21,480 bases of DNA. Origin: Verrucomicrobiales bacterium. Its GTDB lineage: Bacteria > Verrucomicrobiota > Verrucomicrobiia > Verrucomicrobiales > DEV007. Made by a program: the position numbers and the translations under genes. A model generated the notes under the pieces. That model saw only the letters and a program-made list of their open reading frames with translations. It ran no database searches and was not told the origin of the DNA. Positions 1 through 7,893 of the stretch are shown here, piece after piece (positions within the stretch are counted from its first letter, which is position 1; each line of letters starts with the position of its first letter). The stretch is taken from positions 1 through 21,480 of the forward strand of contig SLGN01000420.1 of NCBI GenBank assembly GCA_007123695.1, given 5' to 3'.

Positions 1-2616
1 GGAGGGGCTCCACCAGGGTGCCTACAGCATCGCGAGCGGGCCGGACTGGATCGCCCTGGTCGGGGAAGACCGCGACTTCGTCCCCGCCGAGCCATGGGCG
101 CGCAACAACGACGACATTCGCAGCGGCAAGCTCCAGTCCGAATGGGAGGCCCGCGGCGGAGAGATCTTCGGCGTGCCCAACGGCGGCATGTACAAGCATC
201 GCCTGCGTCTCCCCGGCGAGCTGGGCAAGCCAGAGGGCGCGGCGACCGATCCGGGCGAGCGCCTCGAAATCTGGGGCTTCGACGAGCGCGGCAGCTACAA
301 CGCGGTCTGAGGCCTGCGCCACCGGCTCGGGATGCGCTGGTACCTCCCCGGCGAGCTGGGCGAGGTCGTGCCACGTCTGGAGACCGTCGCCCTGCCCGCC
401 CTCGACGAGACGGTGCGGCCCGACTTCGAGGTGCGGCGCTTCAACGTGCGCTTCGGCGTGGCCGGGCCTGACACCGCCCGCTGGGCCATGCGCCTCGGTC
501 TGCGCGACCCCAACGAACTGCAGGTCGCCCATGGCATGGACACCATGACGGGGCGCGACGCCGCCTTCGCCGCCCACCCCGATTGGTTCGCCCTCTACGG
601 AGGCAAGCGGCACTACACCCCCGGCTCCAGCACGCACCAGCTCTGCTACTCCCACCCCGGCCTTCTCGAGGCGACGGTGCGCTGGGCTCGGATCCAGCTC
701 GATGTCTACGATTGCGACGGCGTCTCCATCATGCCGCCCGACGGCTCACCGCGATCTGCCAATGCGAGGACTGCGCCGGCAAGGACGATCCCGAGCGCGC
801 CACCCGCGGCCACCTTTCCGACTACGTCTGGGACTTCGTCAACTGCGTCGCCCGCGAGGTCGGCAAGACCCATCTGGAAAAGCGCGTCCTCAACTGCGCC
901 TACGGGGCCTACACCCTGCCGCCGCGGAACCTTGAAAGGCTCGAGCCCAACGTGCAGGTTTGCATCGTCGGCGGACGCCGCCCCACCGCCGACGCCCCCG
1001 AGCAGCGCGAGGAACTCCGCCAGCTCCGCGCCGAATGGGCCACCAAAACTTCGCATCCCCTCCTCGTCTTCGAGAACTACCCCTTCACCGACCGCGGCTG
1101 GTATCTGCCCTCTTTCCAAGCTCGCCTCTTCGGGGCCGACTTCGCCACCCGGGCGATCGGCTTCAACCATTTCCAGGTCTACTTCACCGCCCGGATGTAC
1201 TGGGGCGGGCCCGAAGCCGACGCCGAGGCCATGCTGCGCGAGTATTGCCGCCTCTTCTACGGACCCGCCGAGCGCGAGATGCTCGCCTTTTTCGACCACT
1301 GCGAGGTCCATTGGGCGGCCATGGAAAAGGACAAGCCGCTCGCCGACGAAGCCCTCGCCCTCTTCGACGCCGCCAAGGCCAAGGCCCCCGAGGGCTCCGC
1401 CTATGCCGGGCGGCTCGCGCTGATCGACGCCTACCTCGATGGACTGCGGCGCAAGAGCGTCCAGCTCGGGCAGCTGCGCGGACCCGTGCCCGTGCTGCGC
1501 CTCGTCAACGAAGCCTCCTCCGAGATCGTCGTCGACGGCAGCCTCGACGAGGCCTATTGGCAAAACACCCCCGTCTCCGCCACCGGACGCCTCCGCGAGC
1601 TCCAGACCGGGCGTGCCCCTGTCTACGGCACCAGCTTCCAGGCCGGCTGGCGCGGAGGCAGCCTCTACCTCGCGATCCGCTGCGACGAGGCCCCCGGCGA
1701 GTCTCTCAACATCGGCACGACGCGAAAGGACGACCCCGCCCTTTGGTACGGCGACTGCGTCGAAATCCTCATCGAGACCGAGGCCCGGTCCTACTACCAG
1801 ATCGCGGTGAATCCCGCCGGTGCCGTGGCCGACCTCGACCGCAGTGCCTCGCGGGACTCCTGGTTTTCGTGGGACGCCCAGGCCGAGGTCGCCACCCGCG
1901 TCGCCGACGACCATTGGATCGTCGAGATCCGCATCCCGGTTACGCGGGACGAAAACGATCCCCTCCACCAGGTCATCGGAGCCAAGCCGACCCAGAGCCT
2001 GCCCTGGCACATCAATCTCTGCCGCCAGCGCGTCCGCGAGGACGGCGCCGAGCACAGCGCCTTTTCGCCCACCGGGGCCGCCGACTTCCACCATCCGATG
2101 ACGTTCGCCCGTTTCTACGACGGACGCTCCCGCACCTTCGAAGCCGCCGAGCTGAAGGACGACTTCCTCGCTGCCTGCCGTGCCGCCGAGGAACTCGTGC
2201 GCGGTCGTCGCCACGAGGAAGCGCTCGCCGCCTTCCTCCGCCTCGCCCTCGCCCGCGCCCACGAGCAGCTCCGCGGCGACGAGACCGCCGCCCTGCCCGC
2301 CTACCGCACCGTCTACGAGGGGCTCGCTAGCGTCGGCGCCGCCGACGAGCTCACCGCTGTTCAAGCCGCCGCCGCCCTCCTCGTCCGCGCCGGCCGACCC
2401 GATGAGGCCCTCGCCGAGCTGGAGCGGATCGACACCGAAAAGATCGGCGGCACGTGGAGGCATTCCACCCTGCTCGCCCGGGCCGAGGCCCACGCCGCCG
2501 CCGGACGTCGGGACCAGGCGCGGACCCTCGCCCGCGCCGTTCTCGACGACGAGGCCGCCGAGAAACGCTACCGCGAGGCCGCGGCGGCGCGGTTAGAGGA
2601 GTGCGGGAGGGAGTAA
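1..2616 (+). pseudogene. DUF4838 / CBM9-like / TPR protein gene, 5'-truncated by window and broken by a stop and a frameshift
   Basis: The reading frame that starts at base 2 runs in with no visible start. It encodes an N-terminal carbohydrate-enzyme-like domain (DERGSYNAV, then MRWYLPGELGEVVP), a Cys-rich DUF4838 core (CQCEDC near 757-775) and a CBM9-like module at about 1495-2115 (EIVVDGSLDEAYW, DCVEILIET). A TPR-like helical tail covers about 2140-2610. Two lesions interrupt it. Codon 308-310 is TGA inside an otherwise continuous frame. At about 746-747 one base is missing: the frame ending in MPPDG (731-745) continues as TAICQCEDC only in the next frame, consistent with a lost base in a T-N-C codon. 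Restored length within the window is about 870 residues. By family knowledge such proteins belong to polysaccharide-active gene sets in Planctomycetota and Verrucomicrobiota; the substrate is unknown. Either a real pseudogene or assembly errors could explain the breaks. Confidence 0.8.
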
Positions 2617-2623
2617 TCGCGCG

Positions 2624-2672
2624 CCCCATTGTAACAAGCGGCAGGACTTTCTGCAAATTAGCCTCAATGGGG
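2624..2672. terminator. Perfect 8-bp inverted repeat with nested hairpin downstream of the DUF4838 gene
   Basis: CCCCATTG (2624-2631) pairs with CAATGGGG (2665-2672). Inside the 33-nt loop, GCAG (2641-2644) pairs with CTGC (2651-2654). It begins 7 bp after the stop codon of the broken gene, a position suited to transcript termination or 3'-end protection. There is no T tract, so it is not a classical intrinsic terminator. Confidence 0.35.
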
Positions 2673-3009
2673 TCATCACTTCTTCGACCGATCCGGTCCC
2701 GGCTTTGCCCCTTTTGCCGGAGCGATGGGCTCGCGGTGTTGGCTTTCTTCCAGTTTCGCATGGCTCAGAACCTGTCGCCTCCTCTTGAGGTCTCTCAGTG
2801 TTCCACTGACCACAAACTTCGATGACACGGTCAACAGAGTGGTAAAACAATCGACCAAGTCCAAAGAGGCGATTTTCACGACGTCCCGAAACGGTGCAGT
2901 CTTATACAATAATAAGCCTTGTTAAAAGAATGGATAACGCAATGGTATGGTAATCGACCAATTCCTAATAAGAATAATTTTTGAAATCGTTTAACAGAAC
3001 CGGATTTTT

Positions 3010-3043
3010 TGTTTGTTGTGATTGGCTGATTCATCAACAAACA
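3010..3043. repeat. 9-bp inverted repeat in the AT-rich gap
   Basis: TGTTTGTTG (3010-3018) is the exact reverse complement of CAACAAACA (3035-3043), with a 16-nt spacer. It could be a transcript hairpin or a binding site for a dimeric regulator. It lies about 195 bp before the first possible start of the deacetylase gene. Confidence 0.4.
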
Positions 3044-3112
3044 GCTTTGTTAAAATTTTTATGAGCCTTGAATACTATTTTTGAATTAGATTTTTCACGC
3101 CCCAATTTGTTC

Positions 3113-3165
3113 CGTTTGGAAGGTTTCCTTGGACCTTCTAACCGATCGGGAGGATCCAGTCTTCC
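3113..3165 (+). promoter_or_regulatory. Two consecutive stem-loops in the probable leader of the deacetylase gene
   Basis: GAAGGT (3119-3124) pairs with ACCTTC (3133-3138) around an 8-nt loop. The stem extends outward to 3113 and 3144 with one G-U pair and one mismatch. The second stem, GGAGGA (3149-3154) with TCTTCC (3160-3165), has a 5-nt loop and one G-U pair. Between them lies the palindrome CCGATCGG (3142-3149). The pair begins about 125 bp before the first possible start codon, so a structured 5' leader is plausible. I do not recognise a riboswitch class. Confidence 0.3.
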
Positions 3166-3236
3166 GGGGAAACTGATTGACGATTCCATGTTTCCCACGA
3201 TTTTTAGAAGTAAACTGAAGCGATTCGTCTGATTGA

Positions 3237-4207
3237 ATGCCCTCGTCTTTCGGGAAATGCCGTCGCCGCCTGCGCACCATCGGTCGCTTCTCGATGAGCC
3301 GATTTACCGAGAACGGTGCCATCCTCCTATATCATCGCGTCGTCGAGGATTCTTGGGATCCCTTCAAGCTCTGCGTCTCTCCGCGACACTTCGCCGAGGA
3401 GCTCGCCGCTTTGGATTCTTTGGGCGAGGTTCTGGACATCGGCGAGTTCGCGAGACGTCAGGCAGAAGGGAGCCTCGGGCGGGGCTCTTTCTGCATCACT
3501 TTCGACGACGGCTGCGTCGATTTTCTAGACTATGCCCTTCCCTTGCTGGAGGCGCGGGAACTGCCCGCCACGGTCTACTGCGTCGCCGAGGGGCTGGGGG
3601 ACTCGCTTTGGTGGGACCGGCTCCACGAGATCCTCGCCTCCGCCGAAGGGGCGCCCCGTGTCCGCCTTGAGGACGACGACGGAGAACTCGTGATCGACTC
3701 GGGCTGGTCGCTAACCGATGCCTTCCATCGGCTCTATGAGGATCTGAAAGACCGCCGCCCCCCGTTCGCCTCGCCCGGCTGGCGGTTTTGGAGGGCCAGC
3801 TCGGCGCGGGTGAGCCCGTCGCGGGGCGTCGGCTCATGACGGCGGAGGAAATCGCCGAGCTCGCCGCCCATCCGCTTGTCACCGTCGGGGCGCACACTTT
3901 GTCCCACGCTCCCCTGGCATCGCTCGATCCGGAGGCCCAGTATGCCGAGATTGCGGGGTCGATGCGGATCCTCTCCGAAATCGCCGGCCATCCGGTGACC
4001 ACCGTCAGCTATCCCCACGGTCTGCGGGGGCGCGACTTCGACGAGGCGACGGTGCAGGCGGCGCGCGGGGCCGGTCTCGACCATGCTCTCGCTGCGGAGT
4101 CCGGTGTGGTGACGGCCCGCTGCGATCCCATGGCGCTGCCCCGGCTCTGGGTCCACGACAAGGGCGGAGAGGCCCTGCAGCGGCACTTGTCGAGGTGGAT
4201 CGGGTGA
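3237..4207 (+). pseudogene. Polysaccharide deacetylase (NodB/CE4 fold), frameshifted in a C6 tract
   Basis: The N-terminal part carries ILLYHRV (residues 29-35 counted from the ATG at 3237) and the metal-site motif TFDDG (88-92). The C-terminal part, in another frame, carries the His motif HTLSH (near 3890-3905) and SYPHG. All belong to one CE4 protein, an N- or O-deacetylase of cell-surface or exported glycans that uses a metal bound by the Asp and two His. The frame changes at a run of six C (3758-3763). Adding one C joins YEDLKDR to PVRLARLAVLEGQ and restores about 323 residues from 3237, or 304 from the ATG at 3294 (MSRFTENGAILLYHRV), which I slightly prefer. Without correction the first frame runs on to 3839 and lacks the His motif. 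Neither start has a Shine-Dalgarno sequence. A sequencing indel, a mutation or slippage are all possible. Confidence 0.82.
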
Positions 4208-4221
4208 GCCGTGCGTGGCCT

Positions 4222-4261
4222 CGAACCGAACCCGGCTGCGAGCCGAACGCGGCTTCGAGCC
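4222..4261. repeat. 17-bp tandem repeat (about 2.4 copies) with small stem-loops between convergent genes
   Basis: Copies at 4222-4238 and 4239-4255 differ at three positions, and a partial third copy covers 4256-4261. Across the junctions, CGGCT-gcg-AGCCG and GGCT-tcg-AGCC form short hairpins with 3-nt loops. The repeat fills the 57-bp space between the deacetylase stop and the stop of the convergent membrane-protein gene. It may therefore act as a two-way transcription barrier. Confidence 0.5.
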
Positions 4262-4264
4262 CCC

Positions 4265-5614
4265 TCACGCCTTGCCGCGTGCCGGTTGGGCGGGGACGAG
4301 GAGCCCGACGAGGAACATGAGGCCGAAGAGGGAGAAGGCGAAGAAGGGAGGCGTCCACGTCAGGGTTGCGGAGAAGACCAGGACCTTGGCGGCGAAGAAG
4401 GCGAGGGCGGCGACGAAGACGGCGGGAACGAACTTGAAGCGGGGCAGGCGGAAGAGCACCATGGCGATGGCGATGATCGCCGCGAGGGCGAGCCAACGGC
4501 CCCACGAGGGCCACCAGCCGATGTAGCGTCCGCTCTGGATCGCGGCGACGGCGCGGGCCAGCAAGCCGGTTTCGGAGAGGGCTTCTCCGGTGGGCGAGGC
4601 GATCCTGCGGTCGGCGGCGCGGTCGAAGCCGACGAGGACGAGGTTTTCGCCGAGGGAGTCGAAGCGGGTGCGCAGCTCGGCGAGGATGCGGCGGGCAACT
4701 TCGTCGGTCTCCTCGCCGGTGTAGGCGAGTTCGTCGACGGTGAGGGAGGCGGCCTGGTAGACCTCAGTGATGGTGCCGGATTCGTCGCGGAGGCGGCGCG
4801 TCATGCTGGGGCGCAGCCCGGCGCGGGAGGGGACCGAGAAGGTGCCGTTGGCGCCGATGGGGATGGGCCGCAGCTCGCCGACGAGGATGCGGGGCCTGCC
4901 GTCGTCGAGCTTCACCACGATGTCGCCGAGAGGGACTCCGGCGTGGTTGGCCACGGCGGCGAGGACGAGGGAGGGCGCGACCCGGTCGCCGCGGCGCGCC
5001 ACCAGGGGCACGCGCAGCTCGGTGTCGGAGACGAGGCCGCGGGCGGATTCGAGCGAGCGGAAGGCGGGGATGCCGTTGGCGAGGATCTGCGGGTCGGGGT
5101 AGCGCACCGTGCGGGTGTAGGGCAGCAGGGAGGAGGCGTCGCCCTCGACCTTGAGCTCGGGGTAGTCGAGCGGGGCGGTCTCCTTGGCTTCCTCGCCGTC
5201 GTTGGAGATGGTCGAGGCCGCGATGAATTTGGGCAGCTTCATGGCCGCGTCCTTGAGCGGGGCGATGTCGGTCTTGTTGAGCATCAGGCTCTCGTCGAAG
5301 CGCGGGGTGGGGAGAAAGGCGACGGAGCGCGGGGAGAACTTCGACACGAAGGCGAGGATGGTGGCGTAGTCGAGCCGCGAAAGGGATCCGTCGGCGGGCG
5401 CGTTTTCGTCTCCGCCGATGCGGAGTGGCTCGTATCCGTCGTCAATGCGCACCAGGGTGACGGCGGGCGATCCGATGCGGTCGCCTGCGTTGCCGACGCA
5501 GAACTCGAGCCAGAGGGCGTCGAGCCGGGAGAACCGGCCCGAGCGCATCCCCCATTCGCCCACGGCGACGAGGATGATGCCGAAGACGGCGAAGGTGATG
5601 AGGCGTTGGCGCAT
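4265..5614 (-). CDS. Divergent CHASE2-like membrane protein without an output domain
   Basis: The product has 449 residues. One hydrophobic segment lies near the N-terminus (6-19), then a large extracytoplasmic region of about 350 residues, then three segments at about 371-388, 394-412 and 422-440. The order TLVRIDDGYEPL (53-64), LSRLDYATILAFV (78-90), FSPRSVAFLPT (93-103), a late LVLVGF (325-330), then three membrane helices resembles CHASE2. CHASE2 is an extracellular sensory domain normally coupled to adenylate cyclase, histidine kinase or Ser/Thr kinase. Here the protein ends after the last helix, with only a short polar tail, so no output domain is encoded. It lies 61 bp downstream of glgE on the same strand and is probably co-transcribed. 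The ligand is unknown. No Shine-Dalgarno sequence precedes the ATG. An unrelated membrane-protein family cannot be excluded. Confidence 0.65.
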   Translation of the reverse strand: MRQRLITFAVFGIILVAVGEWGMRSGRFSRLDALWLEFCVGNAGDRIGSPAVTLVRIDDGYEPLRIGGDENAPADGSLSRLDYATILAFVSKFSPRSVAFLPTPRFDESLMLNKTDIAPLKDAAMKLPKFIAASTISNDGEEAKETAPLDYPELKVEGDASSLLPYTRTVRYPDPQILANGIPAFRSLESARGLVSDTELRVPLVARRGDRVAPSLVLAAVANHAGVPLGDIVVKLDDGRPRILVGELRPIPIGANGTFSVPSRAGLRPSMTRRLRDESGTITEVYQAASLTVDELAYTGEETDEVARRILAELRTRFDSLGENLVLVGFDRAADRRIASPTGEALSETGLLARAVAAIQSGRYIGWWPSWGRWLALAAIIAIAMVLFRLPRFKFVPAVFVAALAFFAAKVLVFSATLTWTPPFFAFSLFGLMFLVGLLVPAQPARGKA

Positions 5615-5633
5615 AGCAGGGTGTCGGGGCGGA

Positions 5634-5666
5634 GGTTCCTTGGCGCGGGAAGCGCCGGAGGAATCC
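5634..5666 (-). terminator. Strong intercistronic hairpin between glgE and the CHASE2-like gene
   Basis: GGCGC (5642-5646) pairs with GCGCC (5652-5656) around a 5-nt loop. An outer stem, TTCCT (5636-5640) with AGGAA (5659-5663), extends to GG (5634-5635) and CC (5665-5666) past a single bulge. That gives twelve base pairs, starting 10 nt after the glgE stop. There is no T tract, so partial termination, RNA processing or 3'-end protection fits better than a full intrinsic terminator. Confidence 0.45.
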
Positions 5667-5675
5667 GGACCCTTC

Positions 5676-7643
5676 TCACGGCTTCCTCACGTGGAACAAG
5701 TGGACTGGCTTGGTGCGGGGGTCAAGGGCGACGAAATTGGTGGAATCGCGCCATGTGTAGGACTCCTCGAAGAGTACATCCTCGACCGTGAACTCGGCTC
5801 CCCCGCCCAGGCCCATGCGGGCGAGGGGCAGGTGGAGGAGCGATTCCTGGCGGTGTTCCGGGTTGAGGTTGACGACCACGAGCATTTGGTCGGAAGCGTC
5901 GTGGGACCATTTCCGGTAGGCGAGGATGCGGTCGTTTTCCGAGGGCACGAACTCGATGTTGGCGTAGGTCTGCAGGGCGGGGTGGTCGCGGCGGATGCGG
6001 TTGAGCCGGGAGATGAAGGCTTTGATGTTGCCGGGGCGGTTCCAGTCGCGCGCCTTGAGTTCGTATTTCTCGCTGTCGAGGTATTCCTCGCGCCCGGGCA
6101 GGGGAGTGCCCTCGCAGAGCTCGAAGCCCGAGTAGATGCCCCACGAGGGCACCAGGGTCGCGGCGAGGGCGGCGCGGATCTTGAAGGCCGCCGGGGGCGC
6201 GTGCTGGAGATGGCGCGGCAGGATGTCGGGGGTGTTCGGCCAGAAGTTGGCGCGGTAGTAGTCGCGCATGTGGCCCTGGGTCAGCTCTTCGACGTATTCG
6301 CGCAGCTCCGCCGCGGTCTCGCGCCAGGTGAAGTAGGTGTAGCTCTGGGTGAAGCCGGCCTTGGCGAGGGTCTGCATCATCTTGGGCCGGGTGAAGGCCT
6401 CGCTCAGGAAGATGACGCCGGGGGCGACGGCGTGGATCTCGGCGATGAGCCATTCCCAGAAGGCCACCGGCTTGGTGTGGGGGTTGTCGACGCGGAAGAC
6501 GCGCACGCCTTTCCCGACCCAGAAGAGGACGACGTCGCGCAGTTCCTCCCAGAGTTCGCGCCAGTCGTCGCAGTGGAAGTCGAGGGGGTAGATGTCCTGG
6601 TATTTCTTGGGCGGGTTCTCGGCGTATTTGATGGACCCGTCCGGGCGGCGGTAGAACCATTCGGGATGCTCGCGCACGTAGGGATGGTCGGGGGAGCAGT
6701 TCAGGGCGAAGTCGAGGGCGATCTCGATCCCGCGGGCGCGGGCTTCGCCGAGGAGCCAGACGAAGTCCTCGACCGTGCCGAGGGCCGGCTCGACGGAGCG
6801 GTGCCCGCCGGCCTCGCCGCCGATGGCCCAGGGCGAGCCGACGTCGCCGGGTTCGCTGGCGACGGCGTTGTTCTTGCCTTTGCGATAGGTTTTGCCGATG
6901 GGGTGGATCGGCGGAAAGTAGACGATGTCGAAGCCCATTGCGGCGGCGTCCTCGATGCGCGGGAGGCAGTCGCGGAAGGTGGAATGCCGGTTGGCGAGGC
7001 CCTCGGCCCCCCGGGGGAAGAACTCGTACCAGGCGGAGAAGAGCGAGAGCTTCGGTTCGACGAGGAGCCGCATCGCGGGCAGGCTGGCCGTGGCGAGGGC
7101 GCGGTTGGGCCAGCGTGCGAGAAGGGCGCGCACCTCTCCGGTGTCCATCAGGGCGGGCACGTCGGCGGGTTCGCTGCGCATCAGCCGCGTCGTCAGCTCT
7201 TCGATGGCTTCGGCGTCGGCCCCGCCGCGGCCCGAGGCCGCACGGATCGCCGCGTTGTTGAGGATGACTCGTCCTTCCTCGATCTCGGTGCCGAGGTCCT
7301 CCTGCCCGCCCTCGAGCCGGCGCCCGAAGTCGTGCAGCCAGGTGAGGAAGTCGTCGGCCCAGGCGGTGACGGCGAGCTCGTAGCGGCCCGCTTCGGAGAG
7401 GCTCAGTTCGGCGTGCCAGCGGTCGTTTTCGCAGCACTCCATGGGGATCTCGGTCCACGACTTGGCGCCCTCGCGCCGCCATCCCAGCACCGCGACGGTC
7501 TGGTCGTGGCCGTCCTTGAAAATGTCGGCCTCGACCCGCAGGGGCTCGTCCACGACGCGCTTGGTCGGGTAGCGCCCGCCCTCGACCAGGGGGGACAGGT
7601 TCGAGATCACGACGGTGGGCGGGCGGATTCCGGGGGGCAGCAT
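5676..7643 (-). CDS. glgE: Alpha-1,4-glucan:maltose-1-phosphate maltosyltransferase (GH13)
   Basis: The enzyme transfers maltosyl units from alpha-maltose-1-phosphate to the non-reducing ends of alpha-1,4-glucan, in the cytosol, as the polymerising step of the GlgE glycogen pathway. The product has 655 residues, the usual family size. An N-terminal beta-sandwich and helical insert (1 to about 200) precede the GH13 barrel. Visible motifs are LFSAWYEFFPR (201-211), VYFPPIHPIGKTYRKGKNN (241-259), FALNCSPDHPYV (312-323), RVDNPHTKPVAFWEW (384-398) with the probable nucleophile Asp386, FLSEAF (412-417) with general acid Glu415, and NTPDIL with Asp473. A C-terminal beta domain follows. The start at the ATG of 7643 leaves a normal N-terminus (IRPPTVVISNLSPLVEGGRYP). 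Partners that make maltose-1-phosphate (TreS/Pep2 or GlgC/GlgM) and the branching enzyme are not in this window. The CHASE2-like gene follows on the same strand. Confidence 0.95.
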   Translation of the reverse strand: MLPPGIRPPTVVISNLSPLVEGGRYPTKRVVDEPLRVEADIFKDGHDQTVAVLGWRREGAKSWTEIPMECCENDRWHAELSLSEAGRYELAVTAWADDFLTWLHDFGRRLEGGQEDLGTEIEEGRVILNNAAIRAASGRGGADAEAIEELTTRLMRSEPADVPALMDTGEVRALLARWPNRALATASLPAMRLLVEPKLSLFSAWYEFFPRGAEGLANRHSTFRDCLPRIEDAAAMGFDIVYFPPIHPIGKTYRKGKNNAVASEPGDVGSPWAIGGEAGGHRSVEPALGTVEDFVWLLGEARARGIEIALDFALNCSPDHPYVREHPEWFYRRPDGSIKYAENPPKKYQDIYPLDFHCDDWRELWEELRDVVLFWVGKGVRVFRVDNPHTKPVAFWEWLIAEIHAVAPGVIFLSEAFTRPKMMQTLAKAGFTQSYTYFTWRETAAELREYVEELTQGHMRDYYRANFWPNTPDILPRHLQHAPPAAFKIRAALAATLVPSWGIYSGFELCEGTPLPGREEYLDSEKYELKARDWNRPGNIKAFISRLNRIRRDHPALQTYANIEFVPSENDRILAYRKWSHDASDQMLVVVNLNPEHRQESLLHLPLARMGLGGGAEFTVEDVLFEESYTWRDSTNFVALDPRTKPVHLFHVRKP

Positions 7644-7669
7644 CTTGGAGCGCGGACGGGTTCGACGCC

Positions 7670-7698
7670 TACATAAGTCCCCCTAGGCGCTTCGCCAA
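7670..7698 (-). promoter_or_regulatory. Candidate sigma-70-type promoter of glgE
   Basis: Read on the minus strand, TTGGCG (7698-7693) is followed after exactly 17 bp by TATGTA (7675-7670). Transcription would start near 7663 and give a leader of about 20 nt before the ATG at 7643. The remaining divergent gap (7699-7893) is GC-rich, and I found no comparably spaced hexamers for the plus-strand gene that starts at 7894. Confidence 0.45.
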
Positions 7699-7893
7699 GC
7701 GGGATTTTGCACGCTTGCGCTCCGCCGCGTTCTTGCGGGGTTCACCGCGTCCCACCCCGGCCCCGGAGCTTCGCGACGATCCGATCCAAGTCCCGCGTCC
7801 CATGCGGAGGGAACGAAACTGGCGGAATGCGGCACTTCACTTGGGTGGCCCGCAGGGGTTTCCGGCGCTCTATTTCTGAAAATTCTGCCTCCA

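Larger units (their letters stand above)
2617..3236. other. AT-rich non-coding stretch with several stem-loops
   Basis: This 620-bp gap contrasts with the GC-rich flanks, and 2890-3110 is the most AT-rich part. I see no convincing gene: the open frames are short, lack family motifs and overlap on both strands. It contains inverted repeats at 2624-2672, 3010-3043, 3113-3144 and 3149-3165, listed separately. The heptamer TGTTAAA occurs at 2920-2926 and 3048-3054, and inverted at 2990-2996. ATTTTTGAA also recurs near 2977 and 3077. It probably holds the terminator region of the upstream gene and the promoter and leader of the deacetylase gene. No -35/-10 pair with good spacing could be defended. 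Confidence 0.6.

Noticed and set aside
308..310. TGA as a selenocysteine codon
   Set aside because: No evident SECIS-like hairpin immediately downstream, no selenoprotein history in DUF4838 that I know of, and a second lesion in the same gene points to decay or error.
706..2493. Long open frame (595 codons) antisense to the DUF4838 gene
   Set aside because: Gly/Ala/Glu-rich composition typical of the complement of a GC-rich gene, and no family motif. The sense strand carries recognisable domains.
2624..2672. Integron attC-like site
   Set aside because: The nested inverted repeat lacks the required RYYYAAC/GTTRRRY core boxes, and no cassette or integrase is present.
2676..2909. Minus-strand frame of 77 codons in the AT-rich gap, ending GAKPGPDRSKK
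   Set aside because: The tail looks protein-like, but there is no family match I can name, no start signal and no partner gene. Homology search would be needed to revive it.
4211..7676. Two long plus-strand open frames opposite the CHASE2-like gene and glgE
   Set aside because: Low-complexity Gly/Glu/Asp/Val-rich translations caused by high GC. The minus strand encodes clear GlgE motifs and membrane helices.
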